Positions 12,836 to 25,500 of a DNA stretch of 64,000 nt are shown in pieces. The stretch comes from Myoxocephalus aenaeus (Eukaryota; Chordata; Actinopteri; Perciformes; Cottidae). The stretch spans positions 670,001 through 734,000 of the forward strand of contig JBAMJR010000243.1 of assembly GCA_038501785.1 (NCBI GenBank), given 5' to 3'. The notes beneath the pieces were generated by a model, which was not told where the DNA came from, did not search any database, and saw only the letters and a program-made list of their open reading frames with translations. Each line of letters starts with the position of its first letter. Within the stretch, counting starts at the first letter, position 1. The position numbers and the translations under genes were made by a program.

Positions 12836-13689
12836 AAATACAACTGGCTCTTTCTAAGCTCCATCATCTCTTATTGTAGCTATTAGAGAAACGTCTCAGA
12901 ACATTTTGCTTTGTTTTTGTCTTATTTTTTTAAAACATTTATTCGTAGATATTCCCATTTAAACTTTTACAGTGGCTGCCCCTGTAGACTCTGATATCCT
13001 TATACTCATTATCAACCTCGTGTCACAGCGTACCCAACATGTTTAACCATTATTTTTGAATGGGTGTCCTTTTATTGTGCTTTAAATTACATCCTTCTAC
13101 CTCAATCAGCATGTTATGTTTTCAGCATTTCCATGCACCAGTGTCACTCACGCAGATTCCTGTATATTTACTGGACTTGGCAGTGACTGGGATCCTGATT
13201 TCCAGGCATATTTCTTTTCTAATTGAGAGCTGCTGTCATGCGTTGGACTGCTGCCACCTCTTGTAAAAAGTACTGAGGAAGAAAATGTATTGGGACCATC
13301 TGTTGGGAACACGAGATAGCTTGTTTTTATGATTCACATGAAGACAATGGCCGGCGCAGGTTACTTTGAGAGCAACAGGGATAATAAACCTGCTGGAGAT
13401 CAAAAACACTCTCAAACACAATACAAATATATAGAGCATGATCGAATTTAACTTACGAACCTTTCTTAGATTCAAAAAAGGGTTGAGTTCAATCGGAAAA
13501 CACAAAAACAAAACAATGATAAAACATAAGTGACAATAGAAGAGAGCATAAAAGCCAGATTTTAGCATTTATTTATTTATGTTTTATTACTAAGGCTCAC
13601 ATTGTTCAAAGCTTCACACTATCACTTTGTAGCTTACACAAATTAATGAATTAAAAGAACTAAAACTGGCCTTTCAGCCAGGAGACCGC

Positions 13690-14020
13690 TGTTGGTGAGA
13701 TTTATTTGTCACGTAACTTGCGTATTTCAGTAAAGGCCCCTCTGTGGTTATTTTAACCCATACAAAGTATTTTACTATCTTTTCCTTAACATAACTAAGT
13801 ATTTCACGATATTTTCCTAAACCTAAGTATTTCACGATCTTTTCCTAAACCCAGCTAAGTATTTCACAATATTTTCCTTAAACCTGACTAAGTAGTTTTG
13901 CTGCATAAACTAAATAATTTCCTGGGAAGACGGAACTTTATTTTATGTAGCGAGCTAGGACTCGCGTTGCTGGATTTTTGCAGGTAAACTTATGTAAAGT
14001 GAAGAGTAACCTTTCGTAAA
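13690..14020 (+). repeat. Dispersed repeat with internal CTAAGTATTTCACGATCTTT units, copy 1
   Basis: GATTTATTTGTCACGTAACT then three to four diverged ~45-bp units containing AACTAAGTATTTCACGAT and TTTTCCTAAACC. The same start and the same units recur at 20.11 kb, and a more diverged copy at 32.09 kb. Confidence 0.75.
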
Positions 14021-14699
14021 ATGTCATAAATGCATAACTGTGTTATGCGGACACGTTGCTTTACTAGGTGTTGTTTGTCTTTGCACCAATGTCACACAGA
14101 TATGCGTCTGTACACTGTCGAAAACAGGAACACGGCCTAATTCATGATTATTACCGTTATTGCATGTTATTGTGTTACTATCTTTTGTCACCCGACACGC
14201 TAACAGCTTAAATAAGAGGGTGAGGTCATCTGACCAATCCGGCGTGGGCTTCAGCTCTATTTGGCCTCCGTACATAACACATCTGCATCCAGTAACATTG
14301 ATTATAGTCTCATGTCCAGAAATTACAAGCGTCACTGTCTCATGAAGCCTTTCCCTTTTTCCTCTTTCATTACACTCAGAAGATAACGGGCCTGATGTGG
14401 TGCAGAGCTGGAAGTCAGTCATGCAAACGCATTTTATTAGAGCCCTTTTTTCATGTTCAAATAGCTTCAGAAACCTGACAGCCATTACACAGGAAAGCTT
14501 TGCTAAATTCTTTGCTGCTATTAGTGGTTGTAATTATAGAAGTGAATGAACTGACTCACAAGAGCTTTTGTTTTTTTTCCGGAGGTGGGTCAGAAACCTA
14601 CAGTGGGTCCGACCGTGGAGCATTTTATCTTACAGCTGCAAAAATAAATGAACAGATTCCCACACTCCTTCCATTCTCATATAAAACCATCACACACAT

Positions 14700-14960
14700 T
14701 CCCTTTGATGTTATAATGGTTTCTCTTCTTATCCGTAGTTTGGCTTTTTGGGAAAACAGTTGCTTTGTTTCAATCAAAAGGTGGTTAGCTTATTTTAGCA
14801 GACTGGAAATAGGAAGCCTGATCTCGGTATATCTGGTTGGTTTCAAAAGTGGAGCTTTAAAAGTGTTGGTAGGTGAGTTCTTGATCTTTGGACCAATCCA
14901 AGCTAACTGTTTCCATCTGCTTCCAGTCTTTATGCTAAGCTAAGCTAAGCTAATTATTCT
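14700..14960 (-). repeat. Dispersed fish repeat (CACAAAGACTGG/TAGCTTAGC type), copy 2, inverted
   Basis: Ends CCATCTGCTTCCAGTCTTTA then TGCTAAGCTAAGCTAAGCTA, the reverse complement of the motifs at 11.09 kb. Confidence 0.65.
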
Positions 14961-16308
14961 GACGCCACCTATATTAGTTTCCAGGTGTCCAGGTGTTTTA
15001 AATGTAGTTAAGAGTCTCCAGAGGGAGCTGACGTCCGATAAATGTCCTCAGGTGATTCCACTTGAGTCAGCGGCGGCTAAATCTGAAGACAGAAACTTTA
15101 AAAATAAAAATAATCAGGATGTGAGACCTCTGTCCGTCTCCTCAGGTAAGCTGGAGGCTCCAGGCTAAATTAGCTGCTACTAGCATAACACACCTGAATG
15201 TGCTGCTGGCGATTCAGTTGCATTGTGGGTAAAGTAATGTATCTTCATACAACGGTTCCTACGATATCTAATTAAAAGTTACTCTTCTTTTTTTGTGTGC
15301 GTTTTCCTACTGAAGTCCAGCAACACGTGTCAATCTATGTGCTTTTCACTTCTTTAAAGGAAACAACTTAGTTGGGTTGAGGAAAGGTTTACGCATTTAC
15401 TGCACCAATTTTAATTATTAATGTTTTTTAACTGTTCAATTTGAGTATAACATATGCACAATTGGTGGACTTTTAAATAACACATTTGGCTGATAGAAAC
15501 TGGTATTAAGCTTTTTTTTTATCTGAACGTCAAACACAGGTCATGTCCTCTGTATTTCACGCATTATTTCCCAACTGCATTTTACTTCTAGAGCAGTTTG
15601 CTATAGTCCAGTGAAAAATATCGCCAAATATAGTGTATTTAAAAATGTTAAGATCAATTCATGGATTAAGTATTCCACACGTTGAGAACATTTTACTTCT
15701 TCGGGTAATAAACGATCTAAAAAAAAAACATCTAACAATTCAGTTTTGGAGACACATGCTCAACTTTAACTTAAGAGAAAAATACAATCTTGTAAAATGT
15801 TAAGAATAACAACCTTTATTTGGTGTTTGTGGTGAAATGAGTTCTGAGGGAGTTGTGAAAGTCAGTATATCACAAACATCACTTTAATTTAAATTATATA
15901 CAATATGCTATCTTGCACATGAAAATGATTTTAAACAGACTTGTCGGGTGTTTTGTGGTTGGCTGGTTAGTTTTACTGAAGGTGATTGTGTTCTTGTAAT
16001 ACTCTTATTATAATCCTGTGATATCGGTACACTGTTTCTTTGTGTTTAATGTGGGACAAATTGTGCATTTTATACATATAGAATAACTTCATATTGGACT
16101 GTTTTGGTTTTGATAAACTCGAGAACCACAGGTGGGTGGAAAAAAAACGCAAAGCCGTCATCATCTGTTTTGAGTTGACGGGCGCGCGGCAGAGGAAGGG
16201 TTAAGAGTCACATGGGAGCGGGTGGTGTTATCAGCCCTGGGCTGTAAAAAAAATAAAAAATGTGGAGGGAAAAAAAAAAAACGTAAGAGGAACAAAGAAA
16301 TCAGAGTC

Positions 16309-16317
16309 TATTTAAAG
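16309..16317 (+). promoter_or_regulatory. mmp11: TATA-like box for mmp11
   Basis: TATTTAAAG lies 127 bp before the ATG. With normal spacing, transcription would start near 16340, giving a GC-rich 5' UTR of about 100 nt with no upstream ATG. This is sequence inference only. Confidence 0.5.
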
Positions 16318-16443
16318 AGAAGTATAGCCCCGGACCGCGCAGCACGCTGTGACGCCCGGCTTTTGCGCAACAGCTCCACAGCTGCGTCAAAATCCAGCAC
16401 TGCTCGTGCACCACCGCGGTTCTCCCGACGTGCAGCGGCGACG

Positions 16444-16548
16444 ATGCGGACTTCTCTGGTCGTGTGCTGCTGCGTCTTTGCGCTGCAATGCCTCCCGAGC
16501 ACGCTTTGTCTCCCCGTGCGGGGATCCGGCAGGTACAAAGTGACACCG
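16444..16548 (+). CDS. mmp11: mmp11 coding exon 1: signal peptide and start of propeptide
   Basis: Residues 1-35, from ATG to the donor CCG|GTGAGT, phase 0. The first ~22 residues (MRTSLVVCCCVFALQCLPST) form a signal peptide with three adjacent cysteines. An in-exon AG|GTACAA at 16531 looks like a donor but would give phase 2, which does not fit exon 2. The ATG is the first one downstream of the TATA-like box. Confidence 0.88.
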
Positions 16549-19500
16549 GTGAGTTGGACCACGCTTGATTTGTTTTGTTTTCTTTCTTTCTTTTGTAAAG
16601 TCGAAACAAAAAACAAACAAAAAACCGTCTGCAGTTTGGAGGGTTTTCGTGTGCAGAACGAGTCGGTCTGGTTTGCATTGTTGCAGGGAAATGATTCATT
16701 TTATTTTGCATTTTAAAGGTATCGTATCTGCAGGGTTGACTTTTCTTGATTCTTTCTCTTGTCCCCCAGCCCCTAAACATACGCACACACGCGCGCGCGT
16801 GTGCCACTTTTCTGCAGCGAAATGCACAAGCACATGCACGCACTGACGCACGGACACTGATTTTGCAATATTTGTTGTGCAGACATAAAGCAGCATGACT
16901 CCCTTTGCTGCAAAGCAAATACTGTCCTCATTAGTGTATGACACATTTCTTTCAGGATTAAGTGTCACTTTTCTGCAGCGAAACGTGCACGCATTCACGC
17001 ACGCACACTATTTTGCAATTGTTCTCTTGTGCAAAGTGAATTATATCCTCATTATTGTATGAAGAATATCTTAGAGGTTTAAGTGTCCGGTCTTCAGCAG
17101 CGACGTGCACACACGCACGCGTACACGCACGCTTGAAACTTAATGTTGTAGTTAACAAAATGGCTATTTTTAACTCGCGCGCACAGGTGCTGACCTGTCA
17201 CTGTAATTAGCACAGGCAGCTGCTCTTACTTTGAAGAAATTATCATCACTATTTGTTTATTTTTATTGTTTTGTGTCTGTTCAGCAGCAGAAGCAAAAAA
17301 AACAAACAACTGACGTCTACTCTCCTCTGCGCGCGCGCGTGACAGCCAGGTCAAAGACACATTAAGGTTGCTGAGTTTCCCCCTCGTCTGCAGGACAGGA
17401 AGCAGTAATAACAGGTCTCAGAGGCATTTTGTCAACAACACCATAAAAGACAGGGGTCCTCCACATGGACCCGTCACGATGGCGTCTGTAGCTTATTCAC
17501 TGATCAGCCTCACTTTGCTTGTTGCACTTGACCACATGCTGCTACTTTAATACTTTTCATTCTAATATTTTGGTTGTAATTCTGGATCACATCACATTTA
17601 TGACGGTCCTCTCTTCTCGTGCATCTAACCTTTATTTACACTGAGTAAGCTGGTTTAGCGTGCATGCTTCATCTTTCCCCCACAGGAATGTCCTGTTTAC
17701 AGGTACACAGAGAAACAAGGAATTTATCAAAACACACAGATAAGCGGTTACATGGAAGAATGTGTTGGTTTATACTGGGAATAGTCCGTGGCGCTTTCAG
17801 AGTTGATTTTTTGATGTTGTTATTTTTAGGAGACTGTATAATAAATCATATAGGGAGAGATGTTTGGAGTTGAGATGCCAAGCAGACAAGAGCTTTCCAC
17901 AGAAATAAACACAACAGGGGGAAACAAGCAATCGTATCATAGGTAATGAGGCGACCTCCGGTTCTGCCCAGTGAAGCCAAAGTGTCTTAACACCTGCAGT
18001 CTCTCTACTGACCACCAGGTGGAGACTTCTCTGGTTGTATAGAAGTCTATGCTTCATGTGTTAAAGCTGCATTCTCTCTCCTGACCACCAGGGGGTGACT
18101 CCTCTGGTTGTATAGAAGTCTATGCTTCATGTGTTAAAGCTGCATTCTCTCTCCTGACCACCAGGGGGTGACTCCTCTGGTTGTATAGAAGTCTATATAA
18201 ATGACTCTACTTCTCTCTTGATGTATTCCCTCAGTAAACATTGTAAACATGAGTTTATGTCTCAATCTCTAGTTTCAAGAATTCTTCAATACAGCATGAT
18301 GTTCATTTAGTAAATTATGGTCATTTAGAGTCAAACAGACCATAAAGCAGGGAAGGCTTTAGGGCAGGCTTACTGAGATTGACAGGTCTCTACCAAAGCG
18401 TTATCCGGTCTGGAAGGTTTTCGTGTTTTCGTCTTAAAACTTTAATCCTTCCAAAGTGTGTTTTCAGTTCATGAAAGTTAATTCTAACCCCTTTGGTCGC
18501 CTAAATATGTTTTAGGAAAGATGTAAAAAGGTGGCACCTGTCATGGAAAGTCGCATGACAGGTGCCACCTTTCAGTCATGGAAAGTCGCCAAGCTACAAA
18601 TCTGTCAGTATTCCTTATTTCAGCCAAGTGACAGCAAGTATTTATGACTCTGTGTTGCTTTAATCTACTGTTTCTTAACCCCGAGGTCACATAATGATTA
18701 ACGGAAGGTAAAAGGATTAAAAAAGGATTATTTTCTCAGACTTTCCTCTAATCTTTGTTTTCAGTCTTGAGTCCATAGTGTGGACTCATCTGGCGTAAAC
18801 ATCAGTTAATGCTCTTCCTTTGTGTTGATTCATTAGTATCCACACATTTAATCCACAGTAATCAGAAGCCGTTGTGGCGTTACGACTCGTCTTCGTCGAC
18901 GCCGTGATCGTCTGTCAAATTGAAAAGAATGCAACAGGTTTCCACACATGAAGAAAGAAAAAGGACTGATTTCTGGCAACACATTTTTTAGAGCTGTTGC
19001 ACCTGCGATGACAACCTTGTTATGTCTGCTGGTCATCTCGCTGGAAAGTCTAATCTGCAGGTTTGTCAATTTGTCCCCCCCCCCCCCCGGTGTTGAAAAA
19101 AGAGTGAGTGATTACACAGGCCCGGACAGGCCTCCATGTCTGTGGCATTTAGGGGATTCACAAAGTGCCTGTTTTCTCTCTCGGGAGTGAAGAGGGGGAG
19201 CTAACAGCTCGCTGTTTTTGTCAATAAACCCTCCGAGTCCCTGGGTTCCGTTTTTTTCTTCTTCTGTTTTTGCGCCATCATGGCGATGTGTTCGGGCGAA
19301 GCGATTGGTCGGGGAAACCGTGGGAGCAAAGGTGACATCAGAGCCGGGCCCGGGTTCCCAGCGAGTATAGAACTAGGTCACAGCTGCGCCGTGAGTGGCT
19401 GATGAGACACAACAAGGATGTCTGTGTGTGTGTGTGTGTGTGTGGGGGGGGGGCAGTCAAAAGGCCCCTCCCTCATGAAGTTAATCAGATGCTTTTGTTA

Positions 19501-22500
19501 GCGAGCGCAAAGGAGCCCCCAGACCCAAATCCTTCACTAACAAGGTGAGAGGAGGAGGGGAGGCTGGCAGAACGAACCCTGTCGGGACGAGCCCAGTTTG
19601 ACAGGATGGTGTCGGCACTTGAGTTTATTAAAATGTAATTCAATTCAGTTTATTTTGTGTCGACCAAAATCACAAATTCCAAATTGGCCTCAGAGGGCTT
19701 TACAATCTAAACACATACAGCAGGCGGCAGGCGGCAGGAGGCAGGAGGCAGGACCGGCTCCAGACAGTCACGATCTATGGAAACTTGAGGCGAGAAAGCA
19801 CAGAGGCTCCAGGGAAGAAGTAGAGTTAGTAATGTGCAAAAGCTCACATCGCCGAGGTTCTGGAAGGCAGAGATGCCCAAAGGTTGCACCTCGATTGATT
19901 TCAGAAGGCGAGTAGAAGACGGTAACTGGAGAAGTTAGCGGCTACCATGTTAGGTTTTGGCTCGACATCGAGAGGAGACAAATCCTGAGGCTTAAAGCTA
20001 GTGTAGGAAATATTAAGAAACCAACAAGAGTACGAGATAGTAGCGAGATTAAGAACATTTTGTAACCGAAAAACCAACAAAGTATGCTGTATGTTCACGA
20101 GAAGTCAACCTGGATTTATTTGTCATGTAACTTGCGTATTTCAGTAACGGCACTTTTGTAGTTATTTGAACACAAACAATAATCTTAGTTTTGTTGCATC
20201 AACCCAACTAAGTATTTCACGATCTTTTCCCAAAGCTAACTAAGTATTTCACGATCTTTTTCTAAACTTAACAATATTATTTCCTGTGAAGACAGAAGTT
20301 TCTTTTGAAAAGGCTGCACACATTTTTCCAACGGAAATTGACACGTGTTGCTGGCTTTTGTAGGATATCATACGATCCGTTGTATGAGGATACATTGACC
20401 ACGTTCACCATCAGCATGTAAACACATTTGCTGAAGCTGATGGGAACTTCAATAATAAAGGTTTTTGCTCATAAACGAAAGTACAAAATACAAAGTTTGA
20501 CCTGATGGTGGCGCTAGATGAAAAATCTGAGCATTGCCAAAGTCAGTGGGATTCATCTTTTGGGCACCATGAATGTCTGTACTAAATTTCATGACAATAC
20601 ATAAAATTGATGTTGCGATATTTTAAGTCTGGACCAAAGTGACCCACACGTGTTATTAAAGTATCAGGGATCAGCTTTTTAAATAGCAGGTGTTGCTCCA
20701 GATGTTTTTTTAAATCACTCCACACCCCCTAGACAAATAGATCTTGTCTAAACTGGGCTGAATGTTCAAGCGATGTGTCTTTTTGACTGGAGTCTGTCAC
20801 CCTCTATCCGTCCATCTCAACCAAATCAAATAACAACGGAAGCCCCAAAAAGCCTTTAAAAGAAGAAGAAAAAGAAGAAGCGCTCGTTTAGCGATAACGA
20901 TAAAATAATCCGTGAGTCATCCTGCAGCCGGCCGGACAGAAGACCCGCGAGTCTGAGGTCTCAGCGGAAGGACAGATAAGAGATTCAAGCAGATGGTTTA
21001 CATCACTTTCCACCGCCGGGTGTTTCTGATTTTCAGACGATATATATTGGATTACGAGAGTAAAACGGAAGATAACGAGGTATTTGTTGATGGAAAAAAA
21101 ACCTGGCACTTTAAATCCTCTCTCACTGTAAGAAATCCTTTGTCTACTGTTTTTCCAAAAAGAGCACACTCTCCAAAATGAAACCATATCTGTCTGCCCA
21201 TGTAAACAATCACTTATGACTTACTTCCTATCATCCGGATTCACTGTTACCAGGTTTAAAGATACTTTAAAGATACAGACTTTTATCAGGCGCTTCTTGT
21301 CTTCTCTGCTACGGATTCTCGTGAGAAGAAAGTGGCTTTTTAGAAACGATCAATAAACCAGTTCGTGTGTTTTTTTGCGATGACTGTAAATATCAGAGGT
21401 CACCCGTCTGAGATGTTTAGTGATAATCGGTAGGAATTTCTGAATCATCTTTTGTAATTTCCTTTTTTTTTTTTTGCCACTTTCCACTCAATTCTTCTTT
21501 ATCTGCTTCTGTTGCTGTTCCTACTTTCTTTTATTCAGAACACATGTTGTTGTGGATGCCGTGCATTCTGGTATGTGATGAACAAATTGGTCTCTCTCCC
21601 TTTGTTTGAGTTATTTTTACCTCCGCGGAGAAGGTTTTCGGTTTGGTTTGTCCGTCTGTTTGTAAGCAGGATGTGCATCATGGGCCGAGGAAGATGCCCT
21701 TTAAATTACACGATACATTCATTATTTGTTCTTTGTTTTGGACTTTATGATGGTCATTTAGAGTCAAACAGACCATAAAGCAGGGAACGCTTTAGGGCGG
21801 GGTTACAAGGTGATTGACAGGTCTCTCTCTTCCAGAGACCTGTCAATCAGTCAGCCCACAAACTAAATGGTGATGTCTACGTCCACTTCTTGTGTACAGA
21901 TTATACTGGAGGCCAGAGAAAATGTTACGGTGGTTACTTCTTCTTTTTTTTTTTTTACATCTGTTACTGATTCAGTCGCTCCTCAAACTCGTTGCTGACT
22001 AATTTGGAACGGCTTTCGAACGCTGAGATGAGTCGGTACGGTCATGGCACCTGGAGATGAAAAATACCCGGACTACTGCAGAGTAATTGGTCCCGGGAAT
22101 GAATTCTGATTGTAATATTTCCCTTGAAAGACAAAAGCCAGGTGTTTTTTGTCCAGTGGGAAAGTAGACAGCTGTTGGCAGTCACTTCATGTTGAGCATA
22201 CAGACGTCTCTGGTCTAGAAAGTAAACAAGCATAAATCTGATTTAAGACATTGCTCTCTACTATCCAACAGCTGACTCACTTTGTTGAGTTGTACATTTA
22301 GACTCTTTTTTCTCCCTTCAAAATAAAATATGTAGAAACACATCTGGCTCGGTTCATGCCAATAAACGTCCACCTCCAGGGGTTTTAAATTGCTAAATGT
22401 TCAGAGTGTGCTTTGTAACTCGGGGGCTGGTGATCCCATGTCAGTGACTCAGCAGGAGTGTTGTGTTCATGCTCGCGTGTTCACGTGTAATTTTCAGGGC

Positions 22501-25500
22501 AGACAATGGAAATCCTGTCGGGAGACTTCATGACGACGCTACAGGGAAGAAAAAAATACCCTCGGGGTAAAAGGAGTCTGTCACTTTCTGCTGAGAGTGC
22601 AAGAAGCCGGTGATGAGAGATGAAACTCCCAAAGAGCCTGAAGGCATCGTGAAAAAAAAAGGCTTCTTCACTCTGGTAACATGTGAGTTTGTGATGGCGG
22701 TGATGCAGGAGGAGGAGGAGGAGGAGGAGGGTGTTCATTACAAGTATGGACATATCTAGCTCTTGGTTACAGCGATGACAAGACTTGTGATCTGACAGCG
22801 GTATTCAGGGTGAAACGTGTCCGTACACGGTGTGTCTGAGCGGTGTCTCCAGCCTCACAACAACCCCCCCCCCCCCTCACACACACACACACACACACAC
22901 AAGGTCACCGGGCTTCAGTCTGGAAGGTCAGTCAACCAAGAAACCGTTTGACACCAAGGGTCCAACACCAAGGGAACCCCTTCATTTAATATATTTAAAG
23001 CCATTAGGTGTTAAGTGCCGTACTCAAACATTACAGTAGTGAAGCACAGTAAAGATTTATAATAATAATAATAATAATGCATTTCATTTTTAACGCACTT
23101 TTCTTTCAAAAGAATCTGTGCCACGGAGTTAAAACTTAAAGCAACTTAATGAATAGCTGACAATGAATAAACAATAAAACAGTAAACAATGCCTTCCTGA
23201 ATAAAAAGGTTTTTAGGCCAGTCTTAAAAGAGTCCAGTGTCTGAGTTGCCCTTAGGTGGTCAGGGAGACTGTTCCAGAGGCGTGGCGCCGCCGAGCAAAA
23301 GGCCCAGTCGCCCATGGTGGAGCTTGGTGTTGGGGACCCGGTCTGGTGGCCCATGGTGGAGCTTGGTGTTGGGGACCCGGAGGATCAAGCGGTTTGTAGA
23401 TCTGAGGGTGCGGGTGGAGGTTTGGGGAGTGATGAGTTTGTGTAGGTAGGTAGGGAGGTGCATGTCCATTTATGCATTTATGGGTGAGTAGTAGGACTTT
23501 GTAGTCAATCCGGAATGAGACAGGGAGCCAGTGTCGTGAGTGGAGAATGTTATGTGCTCATATTTCCGGACTCTTCAGGACCCTGGCAGCGCTGTTTTGG
23601 ATGTATTGTAGTTTCTGGATGTCCTTGACAGTGATCTGGGTGGAGAGTGAATTACAGTAGTCCAGTCTTGAGGAGATAAAGGCGTGGACGAGCTTCTCTG
23701 CGTCTGACAGGGTTAAAGTGGAGTGGAGTTTGGAGATGTTTTTGAGATGGTAAAAGGAGGTTTTGCACAGGTCTTTTATATGGTCATTAAAGGTCAGGTG
23801 AGGGTCAAACCATATAATATAACCGTAAGCATATAAATAATGAATAGGATCGGGCCGAGGACCGGCCCTTGCGGAACACCACAGGAGACGGGGAGCAAGT
23901 CTGGACTTGCATCTTCCCAGTGAAACATATTCAGTTCTGCCAGAAAGGTAGGACTGGAACCACTGGAGTGCAGAGTCTGATAGTCCAATGGTGGTGTGGA
24001 GGCACTCTAGGAGGATGTTGTGATCCACTGTATCAAATGCAGCAGTCAGGTCCAGGAGGATGAGGAGTGAGGGTGATCCTGCATCGGTGGACATCAGCAG
24101 GTCATTCGTCACCCTCAGCCGAGCTGTTTCAGTGCTGTGGGCTGAACGGAATCCTGACTGACAAGTTGTTGTGTTTGAGGTGGTCCTGAAGTTGAGAAGC
24201 AACTACCTTCTCTAACACCTTGGACAGGAAGGCAAGGTTGGAGATAGGCCTGTAGTTTGCTAGAACCTCCAGGTCCAGGGTGGGCTTCTTGAGAAGGGGA
24301 CGGATGACAGCAACCTTGAGATCAGGTGGGACACAGCCAGAGCGAAGGGAAAGGTTAACAACGTTGGTGATGAAAGGACTGAGAGTGGGGATATGTGACT
24401 TGAGCAGAGCAGTGGGAATGGGGTCCAGGGTACAGGTACAGGATTTCATATTTCTGAGGATTTTCTCAACATGGCTCTCCTGAACCTCCTGGACCTAGAG
24501 GAGACAGCACACTCGCAGATAAGGTTTTGGTGTCAGAGGGAAGCAGAGATGGAGAGCTGGACATCATAGAGTGAATGTTGTTGACCTTTGATCTGAAAAA
24601 GTCAATGAAGCTGTTGCATTGCTCCTCTGTAGCATCAGTTGAAGGAGATGGTTTATGGTGGAAACACTGTTTAGAGTTGCCAGGGTTTTTATTGATTAAG
24701 CCTCAATAGCACTGTGAGTGAGCATCCTTAAGTGAGTAAGTATAGGCCCTTTGATGCTCACGGTACATTTATTTATGGTACATTTGATTAAAGACATTCT
24801 TAGCCAACTAACACTCACATGATTGTATTGACTAATTGTTAAGTTGATTTAATAGACGGAGCTGTGAAAGTTTTTCACCTCTTCAAATCTTGTGTTTACC
24901 AGAGATGTCCTCATAAGTTTCTTATAAATCATCATTTTACATTATTAACTCACATTTGACTGCTAATAGGCCGGCCAACTTGTCGTGGGTTAAATTAAAT
25001 TTTATGTTTAATTTTTGGCAACGATTGCCATTAAAAGACAAACAACAATGAATGTATATACTAACAATATTCCTCTGACCCATAGAAACGCATTAAGAAC
25101 ACACACTTTGGTTTATTTTGACTTAATTCCACATTCATTCATCCGCCGCTGAAAATAGTCAACAAATGCACTATTTTCTTCCTGTTTTGAGTGTTTGTTT
25201 TTTTACCAATAGGCTTTATACTACGATACTTTGCTTTTGAGTAAATGGTGCATTCATTAGAGCGAGACTCTTTCTGTGTCTTTTATTGGGCAGCTTTTAT
25301 CAATGAATAATACCATTAAAAATCAAGTTAAAAAGTATTATTTATTGATAAAAGCTGCCCAATAAAACACACACGAGTTCGACCTTGAACTTTGATGTGA
25401 AACCTGTTGGGAATAAAGGGTTTTACTTGGCTGTGGGGTCGGAGAGGTCAAACAACCCATTTGACAGACAGGTCAGGCGGGTGGGGGGCGGGTTTAGTCC

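Larger units (their letters stand above)
8726..16308. other. Intergenic DNA left of mmp11; repeats only
   Basis: No supported gene. It holds a CAG repeat at 9154-9181, a duplicated 15-mer around 9554-9583, a (TA)n at 9649-9697, and the dispersed fish repeats listed separately. The open frames here, including one at 10040-10453, lack family features. Confidence 0.6.

Noticed and set aside
14024..14943. Open frames of about 150 codons on both strands
   Set aside because: The right part is the dispersed TAGCTTAGC-type repeat, and no family features or splice sites were found.
16531..16536. AG|GTACAA as the exon 1 donor
   Set aside because: It gives phase 2 while exon 2 needs phase 0; GTGAGT at 16549 fits.
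16222..16918. Long open frames on both strands across mmp11 exon 1
   Set aside because: They are other-frame or read-through openings in GC-rich DNA; the mmp11 signal-peptide frame with phase-matched splicing explains the region.
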